Below are positions 55,901 to 64,000 of a stretch of 64,000 bases of DNA, in pieces. Below the pieces are notes generated by a model. That model was given only the letters and a program-made list of their open reading frames with translations, ran no database searches and was not told the origin of the DNA. The translations under genes and the position numbers were made by a program. This stretch comes from Isochrysis galbana (Eukaryota; Haptophyta; Isochrysidales; Isochrysidaceae): the NCBI GenBank assembly GCA_018136815.1, contig CM030934.1, positions 4,785,587 through 4,849,586 on the forward strand. The letters run 5' to 3'. Position 1 is the first letter of the stretch; each line of letters starts with the position of its first letter.

Positions 55901-56790
55901 GTGGAGGAATCCCCTCGGCCGCGTCGAGCGTCACGGCGTCGTGGATCGCCGCTAACTCAGCGCAAAGCTCGTCAAAATGCGTCGGCAGTACGGCAGAGGG
56001 TGATGAATGAGTGCTCGCGTGCGGCCGCCGCACGGCTAGAGCAGCTTCGGCGAGATGGCGGGGCAAGATGACGGAGGAACCGCTAGCCCGGGCACGGGAG
56101 GCGGCTAACATTTGGAGCTCGCGCGTAGGGGCGCGGGCAGTTGCAGTAGACTTGGCGGCCGAGGAACAACCAACCACGGCGATCCGGTGGATGGCCTCGG
56201 CAACGGAATTCAGGGGAAGGAGGTCGTCGCCCTCGAGTTTCGGTGGGCTAGACCTGAAGGGGTGTTGGTCTCCGCCTGAAGCCTTGCCATTTCCGCATCC
56301 TGACGCGCCGCGGCCGTCTCGATCGGGGTGATCTCTTGATCAAGGACCCCTTTTGATGACGGCGGGGCATAGTCCCGGTAGGCGGGGCTTCGGAAGCTGA
56401 TCACCTCAGCTTCACCCACCTCAGACTCATCATCTCGAAGGTGAGGCGGCGGGTCAAATTGAATCAGAGGGAGGGGACCCTCCTCCACCTCATGGGCCAA
56501 CTCAGCGACGCTGAAGTTGGCTTCATGCGGGAGAGGGTCATGCTCCACCATGGCCCGCTGTGATTGCACCCGGTGGGTGCCGAGGGCAGCGGACCAAGAC
56601 TCGCCATCCGCCACGAGCTGATCGGAGCCAGTCGTGGAGATAGCAGCCGGAGTGATGGGTGCCACTGGTGCAGCCTCAGAGGCCGTGGGATCACTCGGAC
56701 ATCCAACGGGAACAGAAGCTGCAGCGGGCAGAGAAGGTTCCCTGAGAGGTTCCTCCTCTGCGGCCGAGGACGCGAGCTTAGATTTCGTGC

Positions 56791-57218
56791 TTGTCGAGTC
56801 GAGCGCTACCGGAGGGCTCTGAGCCACTCCGTCGCGAGCAGCACCGGCGGCTAGCGCGGCGCTTTGGCCCTCCTCCCCACCGGGAGTCGGGTGAATGAAA
56901 TTCTGGACTGGGTCGGGCAACCCCATTTGGGTGTCTGGACGGGGAACGAACGGCGAACGAAGGGCTGTGGGGCGGCGAGGCGCTCCTAGCGGCCCTAGTG
57001 TGATGGGTTGTAAGAGATTGTTAGACCTACAAAGAACTCTTCCCTCAGGGAGGGAGCCTAAGCTGCTTGAGTGCAGCGACGCAGCGAACAACGACGGACA
57101 AAGAGCCTGAGAACAACAGGATACACCGACTCACGAACACACCGGAATCATTCACCCAAACAAAGCAAATTATCAAGCAACCGCGACCCCAAATCACCGA
57201 TAACTCAAACACGTCGCG
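56791..57218 (-). repeat. LTR (5' LTR of the Ty3/gypsy-type element)
   Basis: A 428 bp direct repeat of 49593-50020, identical by eye. Beyond it the host sequence is a GA-rich microsatellite (57219-57252). Confidence 0.9.
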
Positions 57219-58097
57219 AGAGACGGAGAGAGAGAGCGAGAGAGAGAGAGACTCCGCAGCGACGGCCGGAGCGTGTCTCCGTTGTAACTTCCCACGTAGC
57301 GGAGAGTCCGAAGGGGAGCGTCATGTCGCGCGACCACGGCGATCACTTTGGATACAGATCGCAACGAGATGTCTTCACGACCGAATAAATCTTGCCGTTG
57401 AGCGTGAACCTTCTAGACGCTTCTAACGAACAACCCTGAGTAGCAACCAAGGGGAAGAAACACCAAAGGGGCCAAGGCTTGCATGTAGCTTGCATCAAGG
57501 GGAAAGATTCCCTCACCTAGGAAGCGAACCTACACCGATCTCCAAGGGGAGATGGCAAATTAAACCTCAAATCTCGAGCGGATAGAGCAACCGACTCGCT
57601 CGCCAAACACCTTGACCGAGAAGAAAGAAGCAAGGACCTACAAGCCAAGGGTAGCGGACCTAGGGAATGTGAGAGGAAGTTTCCAAACGCCAACGCCAAA
57701 CGCCGAACGCGGGGATTCAACGAAACCCTAACCAGGCCAAGCAGAACCTACGAAGAACAGGCCTGGACGACAACGAAAGTCAGCAGGTCCCAAGAAAGAA
57801 CCGGAACCCAACAAGAAACGACAAGCCTTGCAAGAAGCTAAACAAGCCTTCACAAGGTAACTCGAGAGCCTGAGACAAGCGCGCAGCGAGTGACAGGCGA
57901 CCTGGCTCCTTTGGGTCAAGATTACCCGAAAGGAGGAAACCTGGAATCTAGACCTGACAAACAGGCTAGAAGGAACGAAACAAGAACTCGAATTCTAGAT
58001 CGCTAGGGACGAACCCTACCAACCTAGAAGTACCTGAGCTTCACCGTGTGGCCGCACGGCGAAGGACCTGGAAATAAGAGCCTGGAAATCGCATCAT
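57219..58097. other. Region between LTR element and hAT N-terminal part
   Basis: Starts with GAGAGA simple sequence, then about 800 bp of A- and C-rich sequence with words such as CAAGGGGA and CCTAGGAAGCGAAC. No gene or repeat match was recognised. It may be intron or untranslated sequence of the split hAT gene, or part of another element. Confidence 0.4.
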
Positions 58098-58472
58098 CTA
58101 GGATGAATGCGACATCTCTGCGTTTTGCTCTGCGGTGCGGCGTTTGCGCAGCTCCGCTAGCACCTCCGCGTGCCGCTCCTGCCACTCCGCTGCCGGCTTG
58201 CACACACGGATGGTCCGCGGCGCGATCGATGCATCCAAATGGCACCGGATTTGGCTCGGCCCACCCGTGAAGTGCAAGCCACAAAAGAGGCATTGCTTCT
58301 TCTTCACCGAGTGTGACCGGCCCGCAGCCTCATTCACTGTCGACCACTCCAGCTTGGTCCCCTCCAGCCTTGCAATGGGCCCTCGGCCCCACGCTCTCAC
58401 GCGCCGGGCTACCCCATCTGAAGCGGCAGCCGCCACCTCCACCTCACCATCGCTCTCCACAACCTCATCCAT
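58098..58472 (-). pseudogene. hAT transposase N-terminal zinc-finger part
   Basis: An ATG-led frame of 124 aa: acidic start (MDEVVESDGEVEVAAAASDG), then WSTVNEAAGRSHSVKKKQCL and CLFCGLHFTGGPSQIRCHLD, a BED-like CxxC...H zinc finger typical of hAT/DUF659 transposases, then VCKPAAEWQERHAEVLAELR. It stops before the catalytic part, which lies on the same strand at 49577-48785. Together with the LTR element between them, this suggests one hAT gene split by an insertion, though 0.9 kb of other sequence also intervenes. Confidence 0.65.
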
Positions 58473-58604
58473 GCCACTAGAGGCCAGCCTAGCAAAGCGA
58501 GAGAGAGAGAGGAGCCAGCGGCCTCGCTCGCTCGCTCGCGAGGATACGTCGGCAGCCTGCGGCCGTACTAGACAGTACTACTACTACAGTAAAAGCTCTT
58601 TAAT

Positions 58605-58692
58605 TCTATCTTTTGCAGCTGAGAGCTCATATCAGTGATCTGCCCCAATTGAGCTGTTACTGATATCAGAAAGCTGATATCAGTACTGATAC
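58605..58692. repeat. Cluster of CTGATATCAG-type palindromes
   Basis: Within about 80 bp: CTCATATCAGTGATC, TTACTGATATCAGAAAGC, CTGATATCAGTACTGATA. The palindrome CTGATATCAG occurs perfectly once and nearly so several times. It lies upstream of the hAT N-terminal part and could be a transposase-binding or terminal region. Confidence 0.5.
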
Positions 58693-58696
58693 AACA

Positions 58697-59281
58697 ACTT
58701 AGAGGAGGGGCCAGGGCCATGCCCCAGCCTCACCTGCCCCCTGAGCTGTGCTCCCAGGCCCCAGGCCCCTGCAGGCCATCTGGGGACCTGAAGTGGGGGC
58801 CGCAGGCGCGCGTCATGGGCCCCCGCCGCAGGGAAGAGAGGAGGAAGAGGGAAGAGAGAGGGTAGGGGGAGCGGCAGCTCCCCCCTCCGGTGCTAACATA
58901 TCTTCTTGCCCTGTTTAGGTAAAAGAAGATGGGGGGCGCCAGAGCCAGGAGGGAAGGGCCGCGGCTCGCCGCGGCCACTCGCTCGGGCGAGGGAGATTAG
59001 CGCTCTGGACCCCTCAACTCACGAGTGCCCCCCCCCCCCCCCCCGCCCTGCGTTGCTGTACCCGAAAGGGGTTTTCCCCCAGCGTGGCCTCGAGGAGAGG
59101 GTGTGCTGGGGTGCGCAGGGTCGATGCATGCACTGGGGGGAGGACAAATATCGAGGGGAGGGGGCCATGCCCTCTCCCCCCGGTACCACTCGGACACCTG
59201 GCTCGTCAGGCATGGCGGGATTCCGGGACTGAAAAGTTGTGTCCAATTAGCTAGTGGGGTAGGCTAGGATATAACATTAAT
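58697..59281 (+). mobile_element. 5'-truncated retroposon, type II copy
   Basis: Matches the minus-strand reading of 37663-38545 from its middle to the 3' tail (TAACATTAATAATTTATTTA), lacking about 300 bp at the 5' end. It includes a short hairpin, ATCTTCTT...AAGAAGAT, at about 58899-58930, and a C run at 59029-59044. Progressive 5' truncation with a shared tail supports LINE-driven retroposition. No target-site duplication could be read here. Confidence 0.85.
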
Positions 59282-59536
59282 AATTTATTTATTTGCAGGC
59301 GATCGCCTCCAAAGGCGAAGGCGAGATCAGCCTTGCTCTGATATAGTAGTTCATTTTGTATGTATGCATGGTAGCTGGTAGCGCTTCATGGCTCGCTACA
59401 TCGCCTCGCGCTATTCTAAAGGCCTGCCTCCTATGTTCGATTCTACAAAATTGAAATTTCAACCCGAAAGGAGCTCTTAATCGTGTAGTCGCTCGCTCCT
59501 TGTTTCCTTAGCCATACTGCACCTCTTGTGCCGCCA

Positions 59537-60664
59537 TCAACCGCCACTCATGCCCGTGGCATCGAGTGTGAGGTAGGTGTCAACACCTTTACCTAGCCAA
59601 GAGCACAACACGATGTCGCCTCCATGGTAGCGAGCGTGGGTGCGAGCAAGGGCAAGGCCGCTGCCCATGGGTGGCGATAACACCTCCAAGTAGCTTTTGT
59701 AGTTCTGAAAACTTGTCAGTGTTCGTGCGTTTTTGTCTGCATGCGACACGGCATTGATTCCGTTGATGCCTCTGATGTCGTTGTTGTTTCTTGACATTCG
59801 GCCCAACGTCGACTGCCTGAAACGCAAGCTAGAACGAATTTCAGGTGGTGTCATGCCACCGGCTGCATCACTCACACGAACTCCAAGGGAGCCACGGGAA
59901 TATCCAATCTCAATCTCAACGAAGTCAGCCTTGTTTCGGTCTTGGGTGCTTTCCATCGCACGTAGGGATTGGAACACTACCTCCCTTGCAGCGAATTCGA
60001 TGCTGCCATGCAATAAGGTAGCTCTAGCATCGCCAGGTAGAAGCGACACCGATGGAGCCGTGCCAAGGGCGCGTTCACACTCCTCGATTGCATCAGCTAT
60101 CGCATTCTCCAATATTGGCCGAACTTTCCTAGCGCTCTCCACAACGTTCACAGTATGAGGCACAGATCGACTAGATAGTGCGGTGTCCCCCTCGGATATC
60201 GCACATGCACGAACATGCTGATGCTGAGCCATCAGCGCGCCCGTTCGGAGAGCCTCCCTGAAGAGCCGCGATACATAGCTCTGCAAGCCTTCAGATTCTG
60301 CATCTCGGCCATTTCTACTGTCTGGAGCGGCCATCTGCCCGAATTCTTCGTTGCACTCGTCAGGTTCCAGCCCAGCAACGAGATCAGTTGCAGTGGCCTG
60401 TAGCTGTGAAGGCACGCTATCCAGCACCGCCTGCCGCTCCCACGGAGCCACATGCTCCAGATGCGAGACGCGCTCAGCCAGCTGAGCGAGAGATGACTCA
60501 GCTGCAGCGAGGCGCTCGTCTCGCATGCCGAGGTCGTGCACGGTCAGTTGCCTCAGCCGCTCGTGGAAAATTGTCTGCAGATACGAGTGGCTGGCATCCA
60601 ATGCCTTTTGCGCTGGCAGGGTGCTGCCAAAGAGGTGGAGCTGCTTTGGCGTCGGCCATCGCAT
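59537..60664 (-). CDS. PDK/BCKDK-family mitochondrial-type protein kinase-like protein
   Basis: One frame of 375 aa from the ATG at 60664. A TTTTTAG acceptor-like site just upstream (near 60690) allows an extra 5' exon. The N-terminal half is helical, as in PDK/BCKDK; the C-terminal half is a GHKL ATPase domain. Readable parts: FAAREVVFQSLRAME (N-box region), GVRVSDAAGGMTPPEI (G1 box), MGSGLALARTHARYHGGDIV (G2 box, very close to the PDK form GxGLPLxRxYARYxGGDL) and KGVDTYLTL. In active family members the N-box has an Asn (KNAxRA) that binds Mg-ATP and the G1 box is DxGGG. Here the Asn position is Gln and G1 is DAAGGM, so catalysis may be weak or lost. Family members phosphorylate pyruvate or branched-chain ketoacid dehydrogenase E1. 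Confidence 0.75.
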   Translation of the reverse strand: MRWPTPKQLHLFGSTLPAQKALDASHSYLQTIFHERLRQLTVHDLGMRDERLAAAESSLAQLAERVSHLEHVAPWERQAVLDSVPSQLQATATDLVAGLEPDECNEEFGQMAAPDSRNGRDAESEGLQSYVSRLFREALRTGALMAQHQHVRACAISEGDTALSSRSVPHTVNVVESARKVRPILENAIADAIEECERALGTAPSVSLLPGDARATLLHGSIEFAAREVVFQSLRAMESTQDRNKADFVEIEIGYSRGSLGVRVSDAAGGMTPPEIRSSLRFRQSTLGRMSRNNNDIRGINGINAVSHADKNARTLTSFQNYKSYLEVLSPPMGSGLALARTHARYHGGDIVLCSWLGKGVDTYLTLDATGMSGG

Positions 60665-60887
60665 GCCCAGCTCGAGAGGAAGCACCAGCTAAAAATCTAT
60701 TATTACGAGTAGCAAAAAATTTGTTCCCCGAGTCCCGAGTCGAGCATTTGTGGGGCGCTCGCCCGGACGGCGGCGGGGGGGGGGACTGCACATCAGTTCG
60801 TCATTCGTCATCACCGTGGACGTGGACGTCGAGATTCTCGAGCCGGCGCGGCCTCTCGAAAGCCTGCTCCCCCCCTCCCCCGCGGTG

Positions 60888-61118
60888 ATGCACGTCCCCA
60901 TGGACTTCTGGGAGCCTTGGGTCCGGGGTGCGCAACAGCATCATCAACATCAACTCGGGATCCATCATCTGGTGGCGCTGGCCCCATCCCCATCCCCTCG
61001 ATGCCACACGTACGAGGAGATCTGGAACTCGATGAGGGGCCACGCGTTCTGCGAGCACATGAACAAGATGAACGGTGCCCTCCTAGAGATGCTGCTCTCC
61101 GATGGCCGTAAGCCGTAG
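60888..61118 (+). CDS. Small ORF, possible protein of 76 aa
   Basis: ATG-led frame reading MHVPMDFWEPWVRGAQQHHQ and ending CEHMNKMNGALLEMLLSDGR-KP. The composition is not extreme, but no family was recognised and the opposite strand is also open. It could be a small gene or part of the 5' region of the kinase-like gene on the other strand. Confidence 0.3.
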   Translation: MHVPMDFWEPWVRGAQQHHQHQLGIHHLVALAPSPSPRCHTYEEIWNSMRGHAFCEHMNKMNGALLEMLLSDGRKP

Positions 61119-61715
61119 GTCCTAGGCCCTGGTGGTGGCGGAAATGTCAAGACAGTTCTTTAAAAGTTTATTAAAAGTTCTTTCGACATTAGGGCGGATT
61201 TCGGTTTCGGACTTTGGCCGAAAAAATATCTCATGACATGTTCGGACAGTTTGGGTTGGCAAGGCTGGGCTCTGAAGCCATTGAAGCACATTTTCGTGAC
61301 ATTTGACGACATATTGCTGGGCTGGCAAGGGCAAGGGTGAGCGCAGCAAAAAAAAGCACTTATAACAGTAAAAAGACCAGAAGCGTTCATTTATCCCCAT
61401 CCCTGCTAGCACCTTCCGTTGTCACCTGGAGCTTACTTGACACTTCACACATATGTGGAAGCACACACGTGGTCTTACGCCAGTCACTCGATTTGGGCAG
61501 GGTCGCGCGTCGATATCTCGTTGAAATCATTGTCCACATGTCATGACATGTCTCTCATTGTAGATTGTAGATTGTAGGATTCCCTTCTCGCTACTCGCTT
61601 CTCGCTCGATGCTCTTCAGCCTGCACCGCTCCTTGCTCCTTGCGCTCAGCGGCGCGCCTTGGCGGCCTTGTGCCGGGGAAATCAATCACAGCACATGCTA
61701 TTCAAAAAAAGGACA
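61119..61715. other. No gene seen
   Basis: Less GC-rich, with only short frames. ATTGTAGATTGTAG is a short direct repeat at 61558-61577. Confidence 0.45.
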
Positions 61716-61720
61716 ATCGC

Positions 61721-61916
61721 GTGGTCCTCTTTGCCGACGGAACGCCACCTGACTCGGAGGTCGTGAAAGGGAGCGTCTTCCCAATGAGTCGGCTGCTCTC
61801 GGAAGCGCTCGGGCTGAAAAAAAAGGGAATTTCAAGTTGCACCCTCTCACTAACTGAGAGGGTGCAACCTCAGGTTTGGTACGTTATCAAGTCGCGTTCC
61901 GTCAAAAGAGGACCAC
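61721..61916 (+). repeat. Foldback-like segment with inner 14 bp hairpin
   Basis: The recurrent motif stands at both ends in opposite orientation (GTGGTCCTCTTTGCCGACGG at 61721 and the reverse complement of GTGGTCCTCTTTTGACGGAA ending at 61916). Inside is a perfect hairpin, GTTGCACCCTCTCA (61836-61849), loop CTAAC, TGAGAGGGTGCAAC (61855-61868). It may be a small miniature element or a regulatory RNA structure. Confidence 0.55.
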
Positions 61917-61989
61917 AATCTGTTTTCTTTTTAGTTATGAACAATAGTGGTACAAAACAAGGCTGTGTATAGAAACTTTTTTTAAAATA

Positions 61990-62490
61990 AAGTCGCCGTA
62001 TACGAGATGTTTCGTTTACGCAGCACATGTGATTACTTGCAATCATTGAGCACGCCGTGCGTATGCGCATCGACTTCCCCCTCGCGAGGGCGCCGTGTGT
62101 GCGCATAGAAACTTTTTTCCCCAAGGCCCACATTAACGTAAAGTAGCCATATACGAGACGTTTCGTTTGCGCAGCACGTGTGATTGCTTGCAATCATTGT
62201 GCACGCCGTGCGTATGCACATCGGCTTCCCCCCCCCGCGGGGCGCCGTGCGTGCGCATAGCAACTTCCAGGAAGGTGCACGCCGTGCGTTCACTCTTTCC
62301 GCGGGGGGACTCTGGACGCAGAGGCGGTCGGGAACCGCGGGGGCACCCCTGGGACCGGGGAAAATATTACCGTATATTGCGAAAACACTAACGTAAACAA
62401 TCGAGGTCTTGGGGTCTCTCCGCTCCCCCGGGGCCCCTCCCCCGGGTCCCCTCCTCCCCCTCTCATCGACCTACCAGAGAGAGACGGCTC
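61990..62490 (+). mobile_element. LINE-like 5' region: tandem monomers and leader (second copy)
   Basis: Two tandem units of about 160 bp (from about 61990 and 62145), each with CGTATACGAGA-like or CATATACGAGA, TTTCGTTT(A/G)CGCAGCAC, TGTGATTRCTTGCAATCATT and GCACGCCGTGCGTATG. Then comes the leader with ACTTCCAGGAAGGTGCACGC, TTCACTCTTTCCGCGGGGGG and CTCATCGACCTACCAGAGAG, GGCTCCTACTGCCTG. Order and sequence match 44046-44660, but the downstream ORF is different. Confidence 0.7.
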
Positions 62491-62559
62491 CTACTGCCTG
62501 CCTCCCTCCTCCCTCCTCGCTCACCCTCCAGCTCTCTCCTCGCCCTCGTCTTCCTCACG

Positions 62560-63546
62560 ATGGTGGCGACTCGGCGCGCATCGGTACGGTCCTCCGTCCT
62601 CTCGTCTCGTGCTCCTGCTCGCTGGTTTCGTTCGACTCGCTCGACACCGCCACCTGTCGACTGGACGCCGAGCGCAAGCGCTGCTCGCACGACTCGTTCC
62701 TCTTCCTGCTCCAAGGGCGCGGCGGAGGAGGCGGATCCTGTTCGCGTTCCTGATGCCGAGGAGGAGGCCCTTTCCCCGACCGATGAGGCCACCACCACCA
62801 CCACCGACGAGGACTCCGGGCCTGTGGGAGGAGAAGAGGAGAACGAGGACTGTGCGTCGGACGCTCCAGGTCTTCTTGTTCCCATCGCGCGGGTTGCGGA
62901 TGTCGAGGAGCCAGCCGAGTCGATGGAGGAGGTCGAGACCGCCCACGCGCTCGCTCTCGCCGATGAGAAGGAAGCCGAGGAAGAGGGAGATGCGCAGCGC
63001 GCACAGCTGCAGCGCGCACATCCGCAGCGCGCAGAGGCAGCGCTGGAAGATGCCCAGTCCGTGCAAGAAGAAGAGGACGCCGGGTCCGTGCGAGAGGAAG
63101 ACTCCGAGGCCGAGTCCATGCAAGAAGACGCCGAGGCCCAGTCGGTGCAAGCAGACACCGACGCCGAGGCCGCGCCCGTGCAAAAAGAGGACGCCGCCGA
63201 GGCCGCCGCACGTGGCAAGCGGTTCCCCACATGCAAGCGCCGCCGCGCAGAAGACGACAACTGGGTGAGCGCCGAGGGCAAGGAGCGCCACGAGTACGTC
63301 TGGAAGCGCATCCGTGAGCTCAGGGCTTCCATCCGGGCCGGGGCGTCGTGCGCGCGGCGTTTGTGTCGGCGTCGTGCGCGCCCGCTCGACGCGGCGTTGT
63401 CTACGCGGCGTGCGTGTCGGCGTCGTGCGCGCTTCGTCCGCTCGGTGTGGAACTGGTGTTTTGTGTCCGCAAAAATGTTGAACTACTATATGCACGACCG
63501 ATGTCGTCACCTGAAAACTCGGAGGTGTCGCTACTTGATTAGTTGA
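62560..63546 (+). CDS. Acidic coiled-coil-like protein downstream of a LINE-like leader
   Basis: An open frame of 328 codons from an ATG (MVATRRASVRSSVLSSRAPA). It contains PPVDWTPSASAARTTRSSSC and ASDAPGLL, both shared with 37090-37390. Then comes a long Glu/Ala/Gln-rich region with irregular heptads (ALEDAQSVQEEEDAGSVREE, DAEAQSVQADTDAEAAPVQK) and a basic end (RGKRFPTCKRRRAEDDNW, GKERHEYVWKRIRELRASIR). After about residue 258 the sequence becomes an Arg/Cys-rich repeat (RRLCRRRARPL) and is probably no longer the true protein. It may be the ORF1 of a LINE family that uses this leader, or a host gene that captured it. No known domain is recognised. Confidence 0.5.
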   Translation: MVATRRASVRSSVLSSRAPARWFRSTRSTPPPVDWTPSASAARTTRSSSCSKGAAEEADPVRVPDAEEEALSPTDEATTTTTDEDSGPVGGEEENEDCASDAPGLLVPIARVADVEEPAESMEEVETAHALALADEKEAEEEGDAQRAQLQRAHPQRAEAALEDAQSVQEEEDAGSVREEDSEAESMQEDAEAQSVQADTDAEAAPVQKEDAAEAAARGKRFPTCKRRRAEDDNWVSAEGKERHEYVWKRIRELRASIRAGASCARRLCRRRARPLDAALSTRRACRRRARFVRSVWNWCFVSAKMLNYYMHDRCRHLKTRRCRYLIS

Positions 63547-64000
63547 GGTTCCGGATCTACTAGAACAATTGGGAGGAGCTACTCTGGTATCTTTACTTGG
63601 GGCCGCTCCGCGTCTGAGGGATATCGCGAAAGGGTTAAAAATCAGAATTGACAATTTTCATCAATTAGAGAAGCTTTCTGAACGACTAAGTACTTTCACA
63701 GTAGACGCATTAGATAAAGACCTCATTGATTATGGTAAACGCGCCATTCTAGTAGGTAACTTGAAGTCACTGTGGATAGTCTTGAACTCGCTCCAAGATG
63801 CAACTAGTATTAATCAACCACACGGGGCGTGCGGTGATACGTTGCTAGATTTGGCGACTAGGCGTATGGACTACAGAGCGGTCCAACTCTTGTTAACTCA
63901 TGGAGCAACTGCTACTGTTGTAGATTGTACACAACACACGCCGCTGCACCATGCAGCAAGGAATGGTGACATCCAACTTGTAGCCACGCTGACAGATGTG
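63539..64000 (+). CDS. Ankyrin-repeat protein, partial (runs off the window edge)
   Basis: A continuous frame from just after a TGA at 63536-63538 to the end of the window. It reads VEVPDLLEQLGGATLVSLLG, then IAKGLKIRIDNFHQLEKLSE and an ankyrin pattern: TLLDLATRRMDYRAVQLLLT followed by HGA, then HTPLHHAARNGDIQLVATL (the canonical TPLHxAAxxGxxxxVxxL). No ATG lies in frame, so either an upstream exon exists (GATTAG/TTGAGG could be an acceptor at 63542) or the gene is truncated. Base composition is clearly less GC-rich than the host genes in the window. Confidence 0.6.

Larger units (their letters stand above)
49593..57218 (-). mobile_element. Ty3/gypsy-type LTR retrotransposon carrying a methyltransferase-like domain
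   Basis: Element of about 7.6 kb on the minus strand between two 428 bp LTRs. A shorter frame of about 290 codons begins inside the 5' LTR and runs to about 56210; no recognisable capsid or zinc-knuckle motif was seen in it. A long frame (about 56177-50007) then holds, in order, a phage-type DNA-methyltransferase-like domain (about 55900-55300), a low-complexity spacer, aspartic protease (about 54.1-53.7 kb), reverse transcriptase (about 52.95-52.3 kb), RNase H (about 52.0-51.6 kb) and integrase with its zinc-binding region (about 51.1-50.4 kb). The protease-RT-RNase H-integrase order is that of Ty3/gypsy (Metaviridae). The element looks whole, with no obvious breaks, and young. How the two frames are expressed is not visible; frameshifting or read-through is usual in the family. 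It lies between two parts of a hAT transposase. Confidence 0.9.

Noticed and set aside
61640-61972. Plus-strand frame reading NRVVLFADGTPPDSEVV
   Set aside because: It runs through the inverted motif and the hairpin and shows no known domain. The inverted structure explains the segment better.

Overview
This is a nuclear genomic window from a unicellular, probably photosynthetic eukaryote. Host genes are GC-rich and carry short GT-AG introns, mostly about 90-190 nt. Several predicted proteins start with a signal peptide followed by a basic stretch, as expected for a plastid of secondary origin. One gene resembles the plastid Clp adaptor ClpF. A haptophyte or an ochrophyte (for example a pelagophyte) fits best, but the sequence alone does not settle the lineage. 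No rRNA, convincing tRNA or CRISPR array was seen.

Layout. 1-2.3 kb: a retroposon end and an NHL-repeat gene. 2.4-6.6 kb: a 5'-truncated LINE and other repeats. 7.0-17.2 kb: an Mpv17-like gene, a 5-exon membrane protein, and a head-to-head pair encoding phosphoserine aminotransferase (SerC) and phosphoglycerate dehydrogenase (SerA), the first two enzymes of the phosphorylated serine pathway. 17.2-24.7 kb: a RING-H2 gene among repeats. 24.7-26.4 kb: a tandem CCCH zinc-finger gene with four exons. 26.4-33.4 kb: several copies of one roughly 0.8 kb dispersed repeat around an RlmI/RlmL-like methyltransferase gene. 33.4-36.4 kb: a probable plastid membrane protein and an EEP-fold hydrolase. 37-39.8 kb: an acidic, heptad-repeat protein gene with a retroposon inserted in it, flanked by a 17 bp target-site duplication. 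40.4-43.2 kb: a PCIF1/CAPAM-like cap methyltransferase gene divergent from a zinc-ribbon gene. 44-45.6 kb: the 5' part of a LINE. 46.9-48.3 kb: a UVR+YccV (ClpF-like) gene. 48.8-58.5 kb: a hAT transposase whose two halves lie on either side of a young-looking Ty3/gypsy-type LTR element, which itself carries a phage-type DNA-methyltransferase-like domain. 59.5-60.7 kb: a PDK/BCKDK-family kinase-like protein. 62-63.5 kb: a second LINE-like leader with a different acidic ORF. 63.5 kb to the edge: an ankyrin-repeat coding segment of lower GC.

The most notable points are the methyltransferase-like domain in the LTR element, the divergent serine-biosynthesis pair, tandem monomer-like leaders placed in front of two unrelated ORFs, and a retroposon family whose target-site duplication, tail and 5' truncation can be read directly. 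Exon boundaries were read by eye from GT/AG sites, matching phase and family conservation. They have not been tested with transcripts.
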